Shown in pieces: positions 19,194-29,534 of a stretch of 64,000 bases of DNA. The stretch is taken from assembly GCF_030019085.1 (NCBI RefSeq), contig NZ_JASEFJ010000008.1, positions 1-64,000 on the forward strand. The letters are read 5' to 3'. Source of the DNA: Methanoculleus sp. Lineage in GTDB: Archaea > Halobacteriota > Methanomicrobia > Methanomicrobiales > Methanoculleaceae. Position numbers and translations under genes: made by a program. How positions within the stretch are numbered: the first letter of the stretch is position 1; each line of letters begins with the position of its first letter. The notes beneath the pieces were generated by a model. The model searched no databases, had not been told where the DNA came from, and saw only the letters and a program-made list of their open reading frames with translations.

Positions 19194-19838
19194 TCAGGCT
19201 TCCTGGCTCCCGGATAGTGACTCTATCCGGGTGCGTATCTGATTCAGTCGTTCTTCCTGGATCTTGATGCTTGTGGCCATACTCTTTATGGCTCTTGTTA
19301 TCTCCTCGCTCATTCCGGCACGATCATCTTTGATGTTGTAGGTTGTCTCCAGGATCTTTAAGAGGCGGCGGTTGATATCGACGCTCTTTGAGAGGCGTTC
19401 GTACTCCTCAATGAGCTTCGGATCCGCACCGGCATTGCGTGCTCGTTCGATATCGGCGGAGATCGAATGCCGGCGTGTCAGCACGCGCTCGATGGCCTCG
19501 TAGAGTTGATGGTGGGTGGTGGGTTTGAGTATGTAGTCCTCGATGTAGGGGCCGTACTCGTTTGCCTCTTCAGGGGTAAGGGGTTTTGCGGTCAGCATGA
19601 GAACCGGGATGTTACTTGTCGCAGGGCTGGCTTTGATCTTCTCAAGTGTCTCCCACCCGTCCATCGGTTCCATCATGATATCAAGGAGGATCAGATCCGG
19701 TTGGTCTGTCTTCAGAACCTCAAGACACTCTTCGCCGCTCAAGGCGGTTATCGGCCGATAACCCCCACGCTCAAGCATGGTAGCGAAAACGTCGACGATC
19801 ATTGGACTGTCGTCGACTATCAGTATCGTATACATCAT
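19194..19838 (-). CDS. Response regulator with C-terminal helical extension
   Basis: A receiver domain occupies residues 1-125: the acidic pair VDD near residue 9, phosphoacceptor Asp in LILLDIMM near residue 55, Thr/Ser in LMLTAKP and Lys in YILKPT. It is followed by about 85 mostly helical, charged residues with no recognisable DNA-binding or enzymatic domain (heptad-like DRAGMSEEITRAIKSMATSI...). The start overlaps the TGA of the upstream roadblock gene, so the two are translated together. No histidine kinase is adjacent. The output is probably protein-protein contact, but this is inference. Confidence 0.9.
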   Translation of the reverse strand: MMYTILIVDDSPMIVDVFATMLERGGYRPITALSGEECLEVLKTDQPDLILLDIMMEPMDGWETLEKIKASPATSNIPVLMLTAKPLTPEEANEYGPYIEDYILKPTTHHQLYEAIERVLTRRHSISADIERARNAGADPKLIEEYERLSKSVDINRRLLKILETTYNIKDDRAGMSEEITRAIKSMATSIKIQEERLNQIRTRIESLSGSQEA

Positions 19839-20215
19839 GCCACCTCCTCTCTGATCCTGGCCGCTATATCAAGCAGTTGTCTCTCCAATCCCTGGAGGTC
19901 TCCAGGCTTATCGATCACTGCTGCTATCAGAGCGACCTCCCCGATACTCACGATGAGGATTGCAGCTCCGTTTGAGGAGATGGTAATCAGGGAGGGCCGA
20001 TCTATAGCCACAGTTGCGCAGACCGCTTCCGCCGATGCAAGGACTGTTGCACTCATTGCTGCAAAAATGGAAGACGTAATGCTCCCATCGGGGAAGTGCT
20101 TGCCAATAATAGTTCCCTCGCAGGACACAAGAGCGAACGCGGCAACGCCGGTGACTGACCGGATCTCATCGATATACCTTTGAACGTTCCCCTCTGCAAA
20201 GGGATGACTGCTCAT
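19835..20215 (-). CDS. Roadblock/LC7 domain protein
   Basis: A 126-residue single-domain protein. GVAAFALVSCEGTIIGKHF and the following helix ITSSIFAAMSATVLASAEAV show the roadblock/LC7 alpha-beta fold, a family that regulates small GTPases and polarity systems. It is the first gene of a two-gene unit with the response regulator. A GTPase partner is not present in the window. Such pairs could link phosphorylation to localisation or motility (inference). Confidence 0.85.
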   Translation of the reverse strand: MSSHPFAEGNVQRYIDEIRSVTGVAAFALVSCEGTIIGKHFPDGSITSSIFAAMSATVLASAEAVCATVAIDRPSLITISSNGAAILIVSIGEVALIAAVIDKPGDLQGLERQLLDIAARIREEVA

Positions 20216-20331
20216 CTGATTTTACCCCTGCTATTAACGCATTGAAATATCTGCGTCGCACCATATATGAATATCGAATCACCACAGCACCTGGTTTTAT
20301 CTGTCATGGTCGATTTTAACTTACGGGGGTG

Positions 20332-20390
20332 GGGGGCGGAGCTGGAAGTCCCCGGTCAACCGGTGCGGGGATGAAAGCAGAGTCCCCTCC
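20332..20390 (+). repeat. Conserved IS605-type end motif, copy 2
   Basis: Carries the same GGGGGCGGAGCTGGAAG and GGGGATGAAAGCAGAG blocks as 503-562, in plus orientation, with a different loop between them. It lies about 130 bp upstream of a tnpB C-terminal remnant, so an internal deletion appears to have removed most of the element. Confidence 0.7.
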
Positions 20391-20423
20391 CTGCGGTAGA
20401 TAATATCCTGTTTGGTATGCTAA

Positions 20424-20591
20424 TGTGATGCACCGAACGTACTGGTCTCGGCGTGGCGGTACAAATCGCATCAACAACTTGGGATGGAACAGCCCTTTGG
20501 GCCTGTGGAGACAACACCCCTACATCACACCTCTGTGATGCAAGCGTTGTCCATGATAGCAGGAAGGTCCCGTCCGAGAGGCGCGGGGTAG
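20424..20591 (+). pseudogene. Remnant of a tnpB C-terminus
   Basis: An open frame ends at TAG 20589 and reads MEQPFGPVETTPLHHTSV near its end. The VETTP tail is typical of TnpB proteins of methanogen IS605/IS1341 elements. There is no start codon, catalytic core or zinc finger. With the IS-end motif at 20332 it represents a deleted element. Confidence 0.5.
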
Positions 20592-20966
20592 TTCACAAGA
20601 GTGTTTGGTGAGACCGAAAAGTGACGGCCTACTCCCGGGGCATTGTGTCAATGGAGCGTTGCAAGCAGGGGATGATGTTGAATGGGCAGAACCTACCTCC
20701 CCCCTCTCGCTCTCCGGAAAGAATTGCCTCTTGCAGAAAATCAGGCCCCCCGCGCTCCAGGACAGGCAGGCGGTCTGCGAAGATGCAGATCGGGCGGGGC
20801 ATCCGCGCATGCAGGGTTTCAGCGGGGATCCGGGCACAGCCTGAAGGAACAGGAAGAAACTGCTATATGGTAGCGTGCAATTTACATTTAAGTTCTTCGG
20901 CGCGAAGACTCAAACAAATAGGTTTAAGTCTGGCAATTACTATTTTTATCCCTGGGACGGTTTTGG

Positions 20967-21752
20967 ATGATCAGGGCCTATACAATCACCTCCGGAAAAG
21001 GTGGAACTGGAAAGACGATCGTCACCGCCAACCTGGGCGTGGCGCTGGCCCAGCATGGGAGGGAGACATGTGTCGTCGATACAGATATAGGTCTGGCAAA
21101 CCTGGGGCTTGTGCTGGGTCTCTCCGAGGCTCCGGTCACACTGAATGATGTCCTGGCGGGGGAGGCACCGATCCTGGACGCAATCTACGAGGGGCCCTAC
21201 GGCCTCAGGGTCGTACCGGGTGGTCTCTCGCTCGAGGGGTTCCGGAACGTGGATCCAGAACGGCTCATCGACGTAGTCCGGGATCTCACCGACCGCTGTG
21301 ACTACCTGCTACTTGATGCTCCAGCCGGAATCGGCCCTGATGCGGTTGTAACTCTCACTGTGGCGGATGAGGTCCTGCTGGTTGTGAACCCTGAGATTGC
21401 CTCGATCGTGGATGCCGTCAAGGTCAGGGTTCTGGCAGAGACCATTGGAGGCACGGTAGGTTGGGCCATCCTGAACCGGGCGACACCGGAGAAGAACGAC
21501 AGAATCAGGCAAAGGGTCGAGAGAGCGCTCGGCGTCTCGATCATAGGTAGCATCCCGGAAGATCCCTGCGTCCGAGAGGCCTCGGCGGCCAGAATGCCGG
21601 TTGTCGTCAGATCTCCAGCGTCAAAATCATCAAAAGCTTTCAGAAGGATTGCAGCATCACTGGCGGGTATACCTATTGAGGAAAACCCTGAAGAGGTGCA
21701 GGAAAGATTCGTTGAGCGGCTTGCCCGCGTATTATTCAGGAGAGAAACTTGA
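20967..21752 (+). CDS. minD: MinD/ParA-like P-loop ATPase
   Basis: A 261-residue protein with the deviant Walker A motif TSGKGGTGKTIVTANL near residue 8, switch I VVDTDIGLANLGLVLGL and switch II YLLLDAPAGIGPDAV. These place it in the MinD branch of the SIMIBI ATPases, which position proteins on membranes or poles. The C-terminus lacks an obvious amphipathic membrane-targeting helix, but the next gene encodes a small membrane protein starting immediately after the stop, so the two may act together. MinC and MinE are absent, as usual in archaea. The exact role is not known. Confidence 0.9.
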   Translation: MIRAYTITSGKGGTGKTIVTANLGVALAQHGRETCVVDTDIGLANLGLVLGLSEAPVTLNDVLAGEAPILDAIYEGPYGLRVVPGGLSLEGFRNVDPERLIDVVRDLTDRCDYLLLDAPAGIGPDAVVTLTVADEVLLVVNPEIASIVDAVKVRVLAETIGGTVGWAILNRATPEKNDRIRQRVERALGVSIIGSIPEDPCVREASAARMPVVVRSPASKSSKAFRRIAASLAGIPIEENPEEVQERFVERLARVLFRRET

Positions 21753-21956
21753 ATGACTGTGGACACTAATGCAATCATGATAGTCCTGCTCTCGGCGATC
21801 ATCATATGCCTGCTGTTTATAATGTACGTGATGTACGTGCGTATTCAGCAGCTCCTCAAAGAGGTAGAGGATCTGGCCGGCAGGATGGAGATAACCGGGA
21901 GCGAACTGGAACAACTGACACGAAGCGTGGAGGAGTACACGAAAATCCGGAGATAG
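21753..21956 (+). CDS. Small membrane protein with coiled coil, 67 aa
   Basis: I do not recognise a family. Residues 8-29 form one hydrophobic helix (AIMIVLLSAIIICLLFIMYV), followed by a charged helical region (QQLLKEVEDLAGRMEITGSE) with a heptad pattern that should form a coiled coil. The ATG directly follows the minD stop codon, so the pair is almost certainly co-translated. A membrane anchor or partner for the ATPase is a reasonable inference. Confidence 0.75.
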   Translation: MTVDTNAIMIVLLSAIIICLLFIMYVMYVRIQQLLKEVEDLAGRMEITGSELEQLTRSVEEYTKIRR

Positions 21957-22058
21957 AGATCTCCCCTTTATTCAGGGGTATGAGATTGAAGTCTCAGGGG
22001 CGAGGTGACGGTCTGAAAGCGAAGATATATCTGTAATTTAACCCTATATTCTTGGGAA

Positions 22059-22132
22059 GGGGCCATAGGGTAGCCTGGCCATCCTAGGAGACTGGGGGTC
22101 TTCTGACCTGCGTTCAAATCGCAGTGGCCCCA
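22059..22132 (+). tRNA. tRNA-Pro (GGG)
   Basis: The acceptor arm GGGGCCA pairs with TGGCCCC, followed by discriminator A. The anticodon stem GGAGA/TCTTC encloses CTGGGGG (anticodon GGG), and the T arm is CTGCG-TTCAAAT-CGCAG. There is no intron and no encoded CCA. GATATATC about 30 bp upstream (22023-22030) is a good TATA box. Confidence 0.93.
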
Positions 22133-22175
22133 TTACACTACTATTTTCAGTCCGCCCGTCTAATTATCCTGCAGC

Positions 22176-23033
22176 ATGAGGTTCTATCCGGGCTGTACGG
22201 ACTGTCTGATCAGCCGGGTCGAGTACGAGAGCCGGCTATGCATCGATGATCCGGCGCATGTCGCTGAGATTGTCGGTGCCTGCCGCGATCTTCTCCGGCG
22301 CATCGCCACGGTGCCCCTACCCGCCCCGGTAATCGCGAGCCAGGTGCACAGGCTCGCCTACCGGTTGATCGGCGACGATGATCCCTATCGCTCGCTCAAG
22401 AAGGAGAACTATACGGTGGCCCTGGCCGTCTGCAGGGTGGTGAGAGATAATCTTGTGACGTTCCGCGATCTGGTACTTGCGTCGGTGATCGCCAACACGC
22501 TTGACTACGGTTCGATGGCGCACAGCGTCACCGAGAACTTCGTTGAGTTTTTCGGTGATGAGTTTGCGGCCGGGTTGACCGTTGATGATACCGATGCCAT
22601 GAAGCCTCTCACATCCCGTGTGGTTTACCTTGCTGACAACTGCGGCGAGATCGTCTTTGACTCTCTATTTGTCGATCACCTCAAGAAGAGCGGGTCGCAC
22701 GTCACATTTGCCGTCCGCGGTGCGCCTATCTTGAACGACGCAACCCTTGAGGATGCTCTGGCGCTCGGGCTTGACCGCCGGGTTGACCTGCTAACCCCCA
22801 CAACAGAGGGGGTTGCCGAACTCGGTCTCAACCGGGACCTCATCCCGGCGGTGCTCGCCGATGCTCTCGACCGTGCGACGCTTGTTATCGCCAAGGGCAT
22901 GGCCAACTATGAGTCTCTCTCAGAAGATCGCGATCTTCCGGCAGTAGCCTATCTGATGTCGGTCAAGTGCGGTCCAATCGGGGCCGATGTAGGCATCCCG
23001 GTCGGTTCCAGGGTCGCTCTCCTTCGTGATTGA
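22176..23033 (+). CDS. DUF89 / ARMT1-like damage-control phosphatase
   Basis: A 285-residue archaeal DUF89 protein. The N-terminal CxxC (YPGCTDCLISRVEYE), the metal-binding DNCGE segment (YLADNCGEIVFDSLF near residue 153), and the C-terminal KGMANYESLSE match the family, in which metal-dependent phosphatases remove damaged or excess phosphometabolites. The physiological substrate in methanogens is not established. The gene stands alone behind tRNA-Pro and converges on pgk. Confidence 0.88.
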   Translation: MRFYPGCTDCLISRVEYESRLCIDDPAHVAEIVGACRDLLRRIATVPLPAPVIASQVHRLAYRLIGDDDPYRSLKKENYTVALAVCRVVRDNLVTFRDLVLASVIANTLDYGSMAHSVTENFVEFFGDEFAAGLTVDDTDAMKPLTSRVVYLADNCGEIVFDSLFVDHLKKSGSHVTFAVRGAPILNDATLEDALALGLDRRVDLLTPTTEGVAELGLNRDLIPAVLADALDRATLVIAKGMANYESLSEDRDLPAVAYLMSVKCGPIGADVGIPVGSRVALLRD

Positions 23034-23141
23034 GGGGGTAAGGGGACGCCACTGACGAATGGTCGGCGTGTTATCTGCAAGCCACATCTACTTGGTGCGC
23101 CGGAAAAATAGATCGGGGCGTTCGTCCCGGGTCTGCCTCCA

Positions 23142-24356
23142 TCACCAGAAGATCTTCCGGGACATCTCCAGTGCTTCGATTGCGGGCAGTTTCTTCCCTG
23201 TCAGAAACTCTATCGCCGCCCCACCACCGGTGGAGATGTGAGTGAACCGATCTTCGATCCCGAGTCGCTCTACGGCCGCGCCGGAGTGCCCCCCACCAAC
23301 AATCGAGAACTCCACACCGGATGCTGCCCTCAAGATCTCGTATGTCCCGAGGGCGAACGGTTCCTCCTCAAATAACCCGGCCGGGCCGTTAACAACAACT
23401 GTCCCTGAAGTGGCTATTACCTCTGCAACCCTCTGGATAGCCTCTGTTCCGATGTCAAGCACCTGGGCGTCTTCGGGGATGGCGTTCAGCGGGTAATCGA
23501 CCCGCTCTCCATCTTCGCGCACAGCGACTGAATCGGGTAGAACTATTCTGTCTCCGTAGACTTCAAGGAGCGTTTTAGCCCTCTCGATCTCGGCCATGTA
23601 ACCCAGGTCTTCGATCAGCCGCTCAGACGGCCGTCCTATACGGTAACCCGCGGCGAGCAGAAAGACGTTTCCGACCACGCCGACCATGACCACCCTGTCG
23701 GCAGGCCCATGTGCAAGGACGTTCTGTGCGACCGCAATCGAGTCGTCCACCTTGGTTCCGCCGAGCACAAACGTCACCGGCCTTGGAGCATCTGAAAAGA
23801 CGCGCGAGAGGTTTGTGATCTCTTTCTCCATCAGGAGGCCGGCCACCGAGGGGAGCGCAAGCGGCAGCCCCACTATCGATGGTTGCGAACGGTGAGCCGT
23901 TCCGAAAGCGTCGTTGACGTAGAACTCTGCCATTGACGCCAGTCTCCTGACAAGGACTGTCTTCTTTGCCTCCTCCGGTTTCAGGGTCAGGTTTTCCTCG
24001 GCGGCAAACCGCAGGTTCTCAAGCATAAGGACATCCCCCCGCTTTGCACCTCTGATCGCCTCCCGGGCACATCTGCCGAAGATATCGTCGACATAGGTCA
24101 CGGGGCGGCCGAGCAGTCGCTCCAGTTTTGCGGCGTGGGCCTCAAGCGTCGTGAAGTCCTTCTTACCGGGCCTGCTCTGGTGCGTGATGACGACAAGTCG
24201 TGTGTCCTCGAGTGCCTGTACCGTCGGCAGGTGTTCCCGAAACCGTTTGTCGTCCAGGATCTGGTTCGTTGAAGGATCGATGGGTGAGTTAAAGTCAACC
24301 CTCAGCATCACCGTTCCCGTCAACTTTCCAGCATCTGCAAGGGTAGCGATCTCCAC
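23142..24356 (-). CDS. pgk: Phosphoglycerate kinase
   Basis: Interconverts 1,3-bisphosphoglycerate/ADP and 3-phosphoglycerate/ATP; in methanogens it mainly serves gluconeogenesis. The 404-residue length is typical. MLRVDFNSPID near residue 17 and HQSRPGKKDF are substrate-binding segments, and the C-terminal GGGHSGAAVERLG is the nucleotide-binding glycine loop. The archaeal THQSRPG form replaces the bacterial SHLGRP. It is on the same strand as, and 22 bp downstream of, the ATP synthase D gene, so it may be read by transcripts of that operon. Confidence 0.97.
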   Translation of the reverse strand: MEIATLADAGKLTGTVMLRVDFNSPIDPSTNQILDDKRFREHLPTVQALEDTRLVVITHQSRPGKKDFTTLEAHAAKLERLLGRPVTYVDDIFGRCAREAIRGAKRGDVLMLENLRFAAEENLTLKPEEAKKTVLVRRLASMAEFYVNDAFGTAHRSQPSIVGLPLALPSVAGLLMEKEITNLSRVFSDAPRPVTFVLGGTKVDDSIAVAQNVLAHGPADRVVMVGVVGNVFLLAAGYRIGRPSERLIEDLGYMAEIERAKTLLEVYGDRIVLPDSVAVREDGERVDYPLNAIPEDAQVLDIGTEAIQRVAEVIATSGTVVVNGPAGLFEEEPFALGTYEILRAASGVEFSIVGGGHSGAAVERLGIEDRFTHISTGGGAAIEFLTGKKLPAIEALEMSRKIFW

Positions 24357-24378
24357 CGGGTATCACCACTCTCCCTGA

Positions 24379-25005
24379 TCAGGCGCTCCGTGCCTTAATC
24401 TTTTTCAGGCGGAAGAGTTCCTCACGCTCCATCTCATCGAGTCGCATCTTGATGAAGTTCCGGGCCTCGGTGAGTTCCGGGATCACCTTGAACTCGAGGG
24501 CGTTCACCCGGCGCTTGGTGCTCTCGATCTCGTCGAGCAGTCGTTTCATCGTCGTCTCTATCTCTGCGGCCTCGATGATCGCCTCGAGAAGTTCCTCGAA
24601 CGCCTCTGCGGCCTCGTCGATGACGGCGGAAGTCCCGAGAACTCCGTAGCCGCGATCGAGCACGCTCTTTCGAACGGATGATGCCTCGATCTCCGGGACG
24701 ACCACGCCCATGATGTTCTTGCTCTTGAGCGAGATCTCCGGGACATCTGCTACTGAGAAGGCCGCGGCCTTCACTCCGATCGCGCCCTCGACGGTCTCTG
24801 CGAGGGCGATCATCTCCATAGCATGTGTATACCTCTCTGTCACGACCCCCCGGGTATCTTTTGCCTGCTGCAGCACCTTGAAGAACTCCAGGATCAGCCC
24901 ATCGCGCTTCATCTTAAGGATGTTATAGCCGCGCTCCGAGAGTTTGATCCGCCGCTTGATGCTGATCAGTTCAGAACGGGTCGGCTTGATATCTCGCAGC
25001 GCCAT
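24379..25005 (-). CDS. atpD: A1A0 ATP synthase subunit D
   Basis: The central stalk subunit, 208 residues, mostly long helices. Typical are the N-terminal IKPTRSELISIKRRIKLSER and the C-terminal RRVNALEFKVIPELTEARNF. It is the last gene of the ATP synthase operon, 6 bp after atpB. Confidence 0.96.
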   Translation of the reverse strand: MALRDIKPTRSELISIKRRIKLSERGYNILKMKRDGLILEFFKVLQQAKDTRGVVTERYTHAMEMIALAETVEGAIGVKAAAFSVADVPEISLKSKNIMGVVVPEIEASSVRKSVLDRGYGVLGTSAVIDEAAEAFEELLEAIIEAAEIETTMKRLLDEIESTKRRVNALEFKVIPELTEARNFIKMRLDEMEREELFRLKKIKARSA

Positions 25006-25011
25006 GGATGC

Positions 25012-26403
25012 TTACCCCTCTGCCTTCTTCCGGTATTTCGGGTGGTACTTCTGGATCAGTGCGCGGTCGATACGCACGAGCTGCTCTTCGGGCAGTGTTG
25101 CGAGGAGTTCCCAGCCGAGATCGAGTGTCTCCTCGATCGAGCGGTCTTCGTAGAGACCCTGCCGGACGAACCGGTCCTCAAAGAGATCTGCAAACTCAAG
25201 GAACATCCTATCGCGCTCCGAGAGTGCGTCTTTTCCGACGATGGCAACAAGCCCGCGGAGATCGTTACCTTCAGCATACGCGGCATACAGCTGGTCAGAG
25301 ACCTTCTTGTGGTCCTCGCGCGTGTGGCCCTCGCCAATGCCAAGGTTCATCAGACGGGATAGCGAAGGCAGGACGTTGATCGGCGGGTAGATGCCCTTCC
25401 GGTGCAGGTCACGGCTGACCACGATCTGACCTTCAGTGATGTAGCCGGTCAGATCCGGGATCGGGTGGGTGATATCGTCGCCAGGCATCGTCAGGATCGG
25501 GATCTGGGTCACCGAGCCCCTGACACCCTTGATGATACCGGCACGCTCGTAGATGCTCGCAAGGTCGGTGTACATGTAGCCGGGGTAACCGCGTCGGCCA
25601 GGCACCTCCTCACGGGCTGCACCGATCTGGCGGAGCGCCTCGCAGTAATTGGTCATATCCGTCAGTATGACAAGCACATGATAACCGAGATCGAAGGCGA
25701 GGTACTCGGCGGTTGTGAGCGCAAGGCGCGGCGTGATAGTCCGCTCGACGGCCGGGTCGTCGGCGAGGTTCAGGAAGACGACCGAACGCTCGAGAGCGCC
25801 GGTCTTCTCGAAATCGGCCATGAAGTAGTTTGCCTCTTCCCGGGTGATTCCCATGGCCGCAAAGACCACGGCGAACTCTTCCTTCGATCCGGGCACCTTT
25901 GCCTGTCTGGCGATCTGGAGCGCCACATCGTTGTGGGGCAGACCGGATGCCGAGAAGATCGGGAGTTTCTGACCACGGACAAGGGTATTCATACCGTCGA
26001 TGGTCGAGATACCTGTCTGGATGAAGTCCTCGGGTGACGAGCGGGCGTAGGGGTTGATGGCCGCGCCGGTGATATCGAGCCTCTTCTCTGGCACGATCTC
26101 GGGGCCGCCGTCGATGGGTTTGCCGCCACCGGAGAGGATACGCCCGAGCATATCCCTGCCGACCGGCATCTTGATGGTCTCACCGGTAAAGCGGATGCCC
26201 GAATCCCTGCCAATCCCGGCCGTGGCCTCGAAGACCTGGACAACAACGATCTCATCGCTTGTATCCAGTACCTGGCCACGCTTGATCGTGCCATCAGCGG
26301 TGATGATGTTGACGAGTTCGCCGTAACCCACAGGTTCTGTCTTCTCGACAAAGACCAGGGGGCCTGCAATCTGCGTAACCGTTCTGTACTCCTTCATTCT
26401 CAC
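25012..26403 (-). CDS. atpB: A1A0 ATP synthase subunit B
   Basis: The non-catalytic nucleotide-binding subunit of the A1 head, 463 residues. Conserved segments include [20 protein letters not shown] and [20 protein letters not shown]. It lacks the Walker A lysine loop of the A subunit, as expected. The start overlaps the atpA stop by 4 bp. Confidence 0.97.
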   Translation of the reverse strand: MRMKEYRTVTQIAGPLVFVEKTEPVGYGELVNIITADGTIKRGQVLDTSDEIVVVQVFEATAGIGRDSGIRFTGETIKMPVGRDMLGRILSGGGKPIDGGPEIVPEKRLDITGAAINPYARSSPEDFIQTGISTIDGMNTLVRGQKLPIFSASGLPHNDVALQIARQAKVPGSKEEFAVVFAAMGITREEANYFMADFEKTGALERSVVFLNLADDPAVERTITPRLALTTAEYLAFDLGYHVLVILTDMTNYCEALRQIGAAREEVPGRRGYPGYMYTDLASIYERAGIIKGVRGSVTQIPILTMPGDDITHPIPDLTGYITEGQIVVSRDLHRKGIYPPINVLPSLSRLMNLGIGEGHTREDHKKVSDQLYAAYAEGNDLRGLVAIVGKDALSERDRMFLEFADLFEDRFVRQGLYEDRSIEETLDLGWELLATLPEEQLVRIDRALIQKYHPKYRKKAEG

Positions 26404-28163
26404 ACCGCCCTCAGCGCTTCAAATTCAGCTTCCATATCCTTCAAGATCTTCTCAAGTTCAGGCTTGTAGTCCCTGATGAACTTGATCTGGGGAAGTTCGT
26501 TCTTGCTCTTCATGCTGATGATCTGCTGGGGGGTCGCGCCGGCTGCCTGTGCACTACGAGCAAGGTCAGCGTAGTGCTTGATCGCCCTCATCATGTCGTA
26601 CTGCTTGTCCATCGGACAGAACGTATCCACCGGGTCGTAGGCGTTCTGCTGCAGGAAGACCTCGCGGATCATCCTGGCCACCTCGATCGTGATCTGTTCT
26701 TCGTCCGGCAGCGCATCTGAACCTACCAGCTGTACAATCTCCTGGAGTTCGGCCTCCTTCTGGAGGATGCCCATCGCCCAGGTTCTGAGCGGGTTCCATT
26801 CGGGTGAGACCTCCTGGTCATACCACTCGCTGAGTCTGTCCAGGTAGAGCGAGTAAGAGTCCAGCCAGTTGATCGCCGGGAAGTGCCGGCGCTGGGAGAG
26901 TTTCGCGTCCAGCGCCCAGAAGACCTTGACGATACGCAGGGTGTTCTGAGTGACCGGTTCGGAGAAATCTCCACCGGGCGGTGAGACTGCTCCGATGACA
27001 GAGACAGAACCATCTGTCCCGTTCAGGTTGATGACGCGGCCTGCGCGCTCATAGAACTCAGAGAGGCGTGCCGCAAGGTAGGCAGGATACCCCTCTTCGC
27101 CCGGCATCTCCTCGAGACGGCTTGAGATCTCACGCATAGCCTCTGCCCATCGGGATGTGGAGTCGGCCATCAGGGAGACATCGTAGCCCATGTCACGGAA
27201 GTACTCGGCGATCGTGATGCCTGTATACACGGATGCTTCACGGGCCGCAACGGGCATGTTTGAGGTGTTCGCGATGAGCACCGTCCGCTCCATCAACGGT
27301 TTACCGGTCTTTGGGTCTTCAAGCTCAGGGAACTCGGTCAGAACTTCGGTCATCTCATTGCCGCGTTCGCCGCAACCGATGTAGACGACGATCTCGGCAT
27401 CCGACCACTTAGCCAGTTGCTGCTGCGTGACAGTCTTGCCGCTCCCAAATGGCCCAGGGATGGCCGCCGTTCCGCCTTTTGCGATCGGGAAGAGACCGTC
27501 CAGGATCCGCTGGCCGGTGATCAGTGGAACGTCCGGGTTCAGTTTCTCTTTCACGGGGCGGGGCACACGAACCGGCCAGCGCTGGAGCATCGTGATCTCG
27601 CTACCGTCCTCCAGGACACAGATGGTCTCATCGATCGTGAATTTTCCGGCCCTTATCTCCCTGACCTTGCCGCCCTTCATGGTTGGCGGGACCATGACCT
27701 TGTGGACGATGTTCGTCTCCTGAACGGTGCCGATGATGTCACCGCCTCTGACCTCGTCGCCCTTCTTCACCGTGGGCGCAAACTCCCATTTCTTCTCGTG
27801 TGATAGGCCGGGAGCCGAGACGCCGCGCTCGATAAAGTTGCCCATCGTGTTCACGAGCACCTCAAGCGGCCGCTGGATCCCATCGTAGATACTGGTCAGC
27901 AATCCGGGGCCGAGTTCAACCGAGAGTGAGAGACCGGTGTTCTCCACCGGTTCACCCGGCCTGATGCCGGCGGTATCCTCGTAGACCTGGATGATGACGT
28001 TCTCACCCTGGATCTTGATGACCTCCCCCATCAGTTCCTCATTGCCGACCTTCACCACGTCGTACATGTGTGCATCAAGACCGACAGCGGTTACGACCGG
28101 CCCAGAAATCCGTTTCAGGGCTCCGCGAGTCCTGTTTTCTTTTCTTTTCTCCATTACTTCCAC
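26400..28163 (-). CDS. atpA: A1A0 ATP synthase catalytic subunit A
   Basis: The catalytic subunit of the A1 head, 587 residues. The P-loop [17 protein letters not shown] lies near residue 240 and is followed by [30 protein letters not shown] is also present. The non-homologous insertion that distinguishes A-type from F-type subunits is present (about residues 115-200). It overlaps atpF upstream by 10 bp and atpB downstream by 4 bp. No intein is present. Confidence 0.98.
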   Translation of the reverse strand: MEVMEKRKENRTRGALKRISGPVVTAVGLDAHMYDVVKVGNEELMGEVIKIQGENVIIQVYEDTAGIRPGEPVENTGLSLSVELGPGLLTSIYDGIQRPLEVLVNTMGNFIERGVSAPGLSHEKKWEFAPTVKKGDEVRGGDIIGTVQETNIVHKVMVPPTMKGGKVREIRAGKFTIDETICVLEDGSEITMLQRWPVRVPRPVKEKLNPDVPLITGQRILDGLFPIAKGGTAAIPGPFGSGKTVTQQQLAKWSDAEIVVYIGCGERGNEMTEVLTEFPELEDPKTGKPLMERTVLIANTSNMPVAAREASVYTGITIAEYFRDMGYDVSLMADSTSRWAEAMREISSRLEEMPGEEGYPAYLAARLSEFYERAGRVINLNGTDGSVSVIGAVSPPGGDFSEPVTQNTLRIVKVFWALDAKLSQRRHFPAINWLDSYSLYLDRLSEWYDQEVSPEWNPLRTWAMGILQKEAELQEIVQLVGSDALPDEEQITIEVARMIREVFLQQNAYDPVDTFCPMDKQYDMMRAIKHYADLARSAQAAGATPQQIISMKSKNELPQIKFIRDYKPELEKILKDMEAEFEALRAV

Positions 28164-28456
28164 AGATCAACACCCACCGATCTCTTGATTCTCTCTCTCA
28201 TCGAGAGGCCACTCTCTTCTCCGCCGATCGCGATCACCGTCGGCCTGACAGAATTCTCCAGGGTGATGCGAAGCCGCAGGGGAATTCGTTCCATGTCGCT
28301 GCCCTTCAGCACGAGGATGCCGACGTCCCTGTCGTCCAGCACCTGGTTGATCCGTTCGACCAACCGCGCGTCGGTATCGGCCACATAGGTCTTCCTGACA
28401 CCAGCAAGCCGGAAACCCAGGATGAATTCCTCACTACCTATAACTGCGATCTCCAT
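28154..28456 (-). CDS. atpF: A1A0 ATP synthase subunit F
   Basis: A 100-residue stalk subunit with a Rossmann-like pattern: [18 protein letters not shown] at the start, and [18 protein letters not shown] in the middle. It sits between atpC and atpA in the standard order. Confidence 0.93.
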   Translation of the reverse strand: MEIAVIGSEEFILGFRLAGVRKTYVADTDARLVERINQVLDDRDVGILVLKGSDMERIPLRLRITLENSVRPTVIAIGGEESGLSMRERIKRSVGVDLWK

Positions 28457-28457
28457 T

Positions 28458-29534
28458 CTACATCACCAGGTAGCCCTTCAACCGCTCACCGGGAATGCCA
28501 GCCTCTTTGCCCCGGGCGAGGGCGCGAAGGTTCGCGACCTCGTACTTCTTCTCCTCCAGATAGACTATGACAGGCAGAACAGAAAACGGATAACGCTTTG
28601 ATATCCGCTCCATCTGGTCGAGTTGAACCCGGGTAAGTGCAACCTCGATCTCGTGGAGAGCACTCAGTCTCCGGATCTCTTCGAGCGCGTTCAGGAGCGG
28701 AACCATCTTTACCCGCCTCTTTAAGGCGTCGATAAACTCGTCCCTGTCATCAAGCCCGAAGATCTGCTGAAGTTCGTCCACACTGAAGGTACCGCCCGGG
28801 ATCATCATATCCCGAACGTCCTCCTGGACATGCCCGGTTCTGAGACGGAAGAGAGTCTGAATGTTCCGCATATCTATCTCGAGCTGGATGTACTTTAGAA
28901 AGATATTCCCTCCCTTCACACCCCCTTTTGCATCCTCGATGAGTCGAGCGTAGTAACCCTTGTAGAGCTCGTTCTCCATGTGAGCAAACGATCCAGTCTC
29001 CATTGCACCGCCAATCTCCTTCTCCAGGGTCGGATAAAATCTTTCGCTCTTCAGCGCCTCAACAACCCTTTCTGGCGATTCCTCGGTGAGAAGACGATCG
29101 AGGGCAACCTTGTCCAGTTTGCCTGCCGGGACCTGAACCTCTTTGATCTTGCCTGGATATACCCCCTGCATCTTGCCGCGCAGGATGGCGACAACGTTCT
29201 GGATATCCCACCGCCGGAGGTAACTCAAGCTGAAGTATTTCAGATCCCCGGGCACAAGTTCCAGAATCTTCTGGTATTCCTTGGCTAGGTTCCAGCTTAA
29301 GGCCTCCTCGACCAGGTCGATACCGGAAAAGGAGGTTCCAAGTTCATCAATCTCTGGGCGGTAGCTGGTATCGCCGATGAACCGGATGATCTCAGGAAGA
29401 CTCATATTCAGCATCCGGAGATAATCCTCTCGCGGAATCAACCGCGATCTACGGACCCGCATGCGGGTGCAGGCGTAGATATAGTTGGTTGCAAATCCGC
29501 TGCTTAACCCTGCCATATACGGATCCTCCTTCAT
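28458..29534 (-). CDS. atpC: A1A0 ATP synthase subunit C
   Basis: The V-type C/d-like subunit, 358 residues, which forms the socket between central stalk and c ring. [20 protein letters not shown] and [20 protein letters not shown] at the N-terminus are typical of archaeal AtpC. A 4-bp overlap with atpE and a 1-bp gap to atpF indicate tight coupling. Confidence 0.96.
   Translation of the reverse strand: MKEDPYMAGLSSGFATNYIYACTRMRVRRSRLIPREDYLRMLNMSLPEIIRFIGDTSYRPEIDELGTSFSGIDLVEEALSWNLAKEYQKILELVPGDLKYFSLSYLRRWDIQNVVAILRGKMQGVYPGKIKEVQVPAGKLDKVALDRLLTEESPERVVEALKSERFYPTLEKEIGGAMETGSFAHMENELYKGYYARLIEDAKGGVKGGNIFLKYIQLEIDMRNIQTLFRLRTGHVQEDVRDMMIPGGTFSVDELQQIFGLDDRDEFIDALKRRVKMVPLLNALEEIRRLSALHEIEVALTRVQLDQMERISKRYPFSVLPVIVYLEEKKYEVANLRALARGKEAGIPGERLKGYLVM

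Larger units (their letters stand above)
20216..20966. other. Gene-free segment with IS605 remnants
   Basis: Between the roadblock gene and minD I see the IS-end motif, the tnpB tail, and downstream (about 20690-20750) a stretch resembling part of repeat copy A (GGGC(A/T)GAAC, then CCTCTTGCA). The AT-rich stretch at about 20915-20950 (GGTTTAAGTC, CTATTTTTATCC) is likely the minD promoter. No intact gene is visible. Confidence 0.55.
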
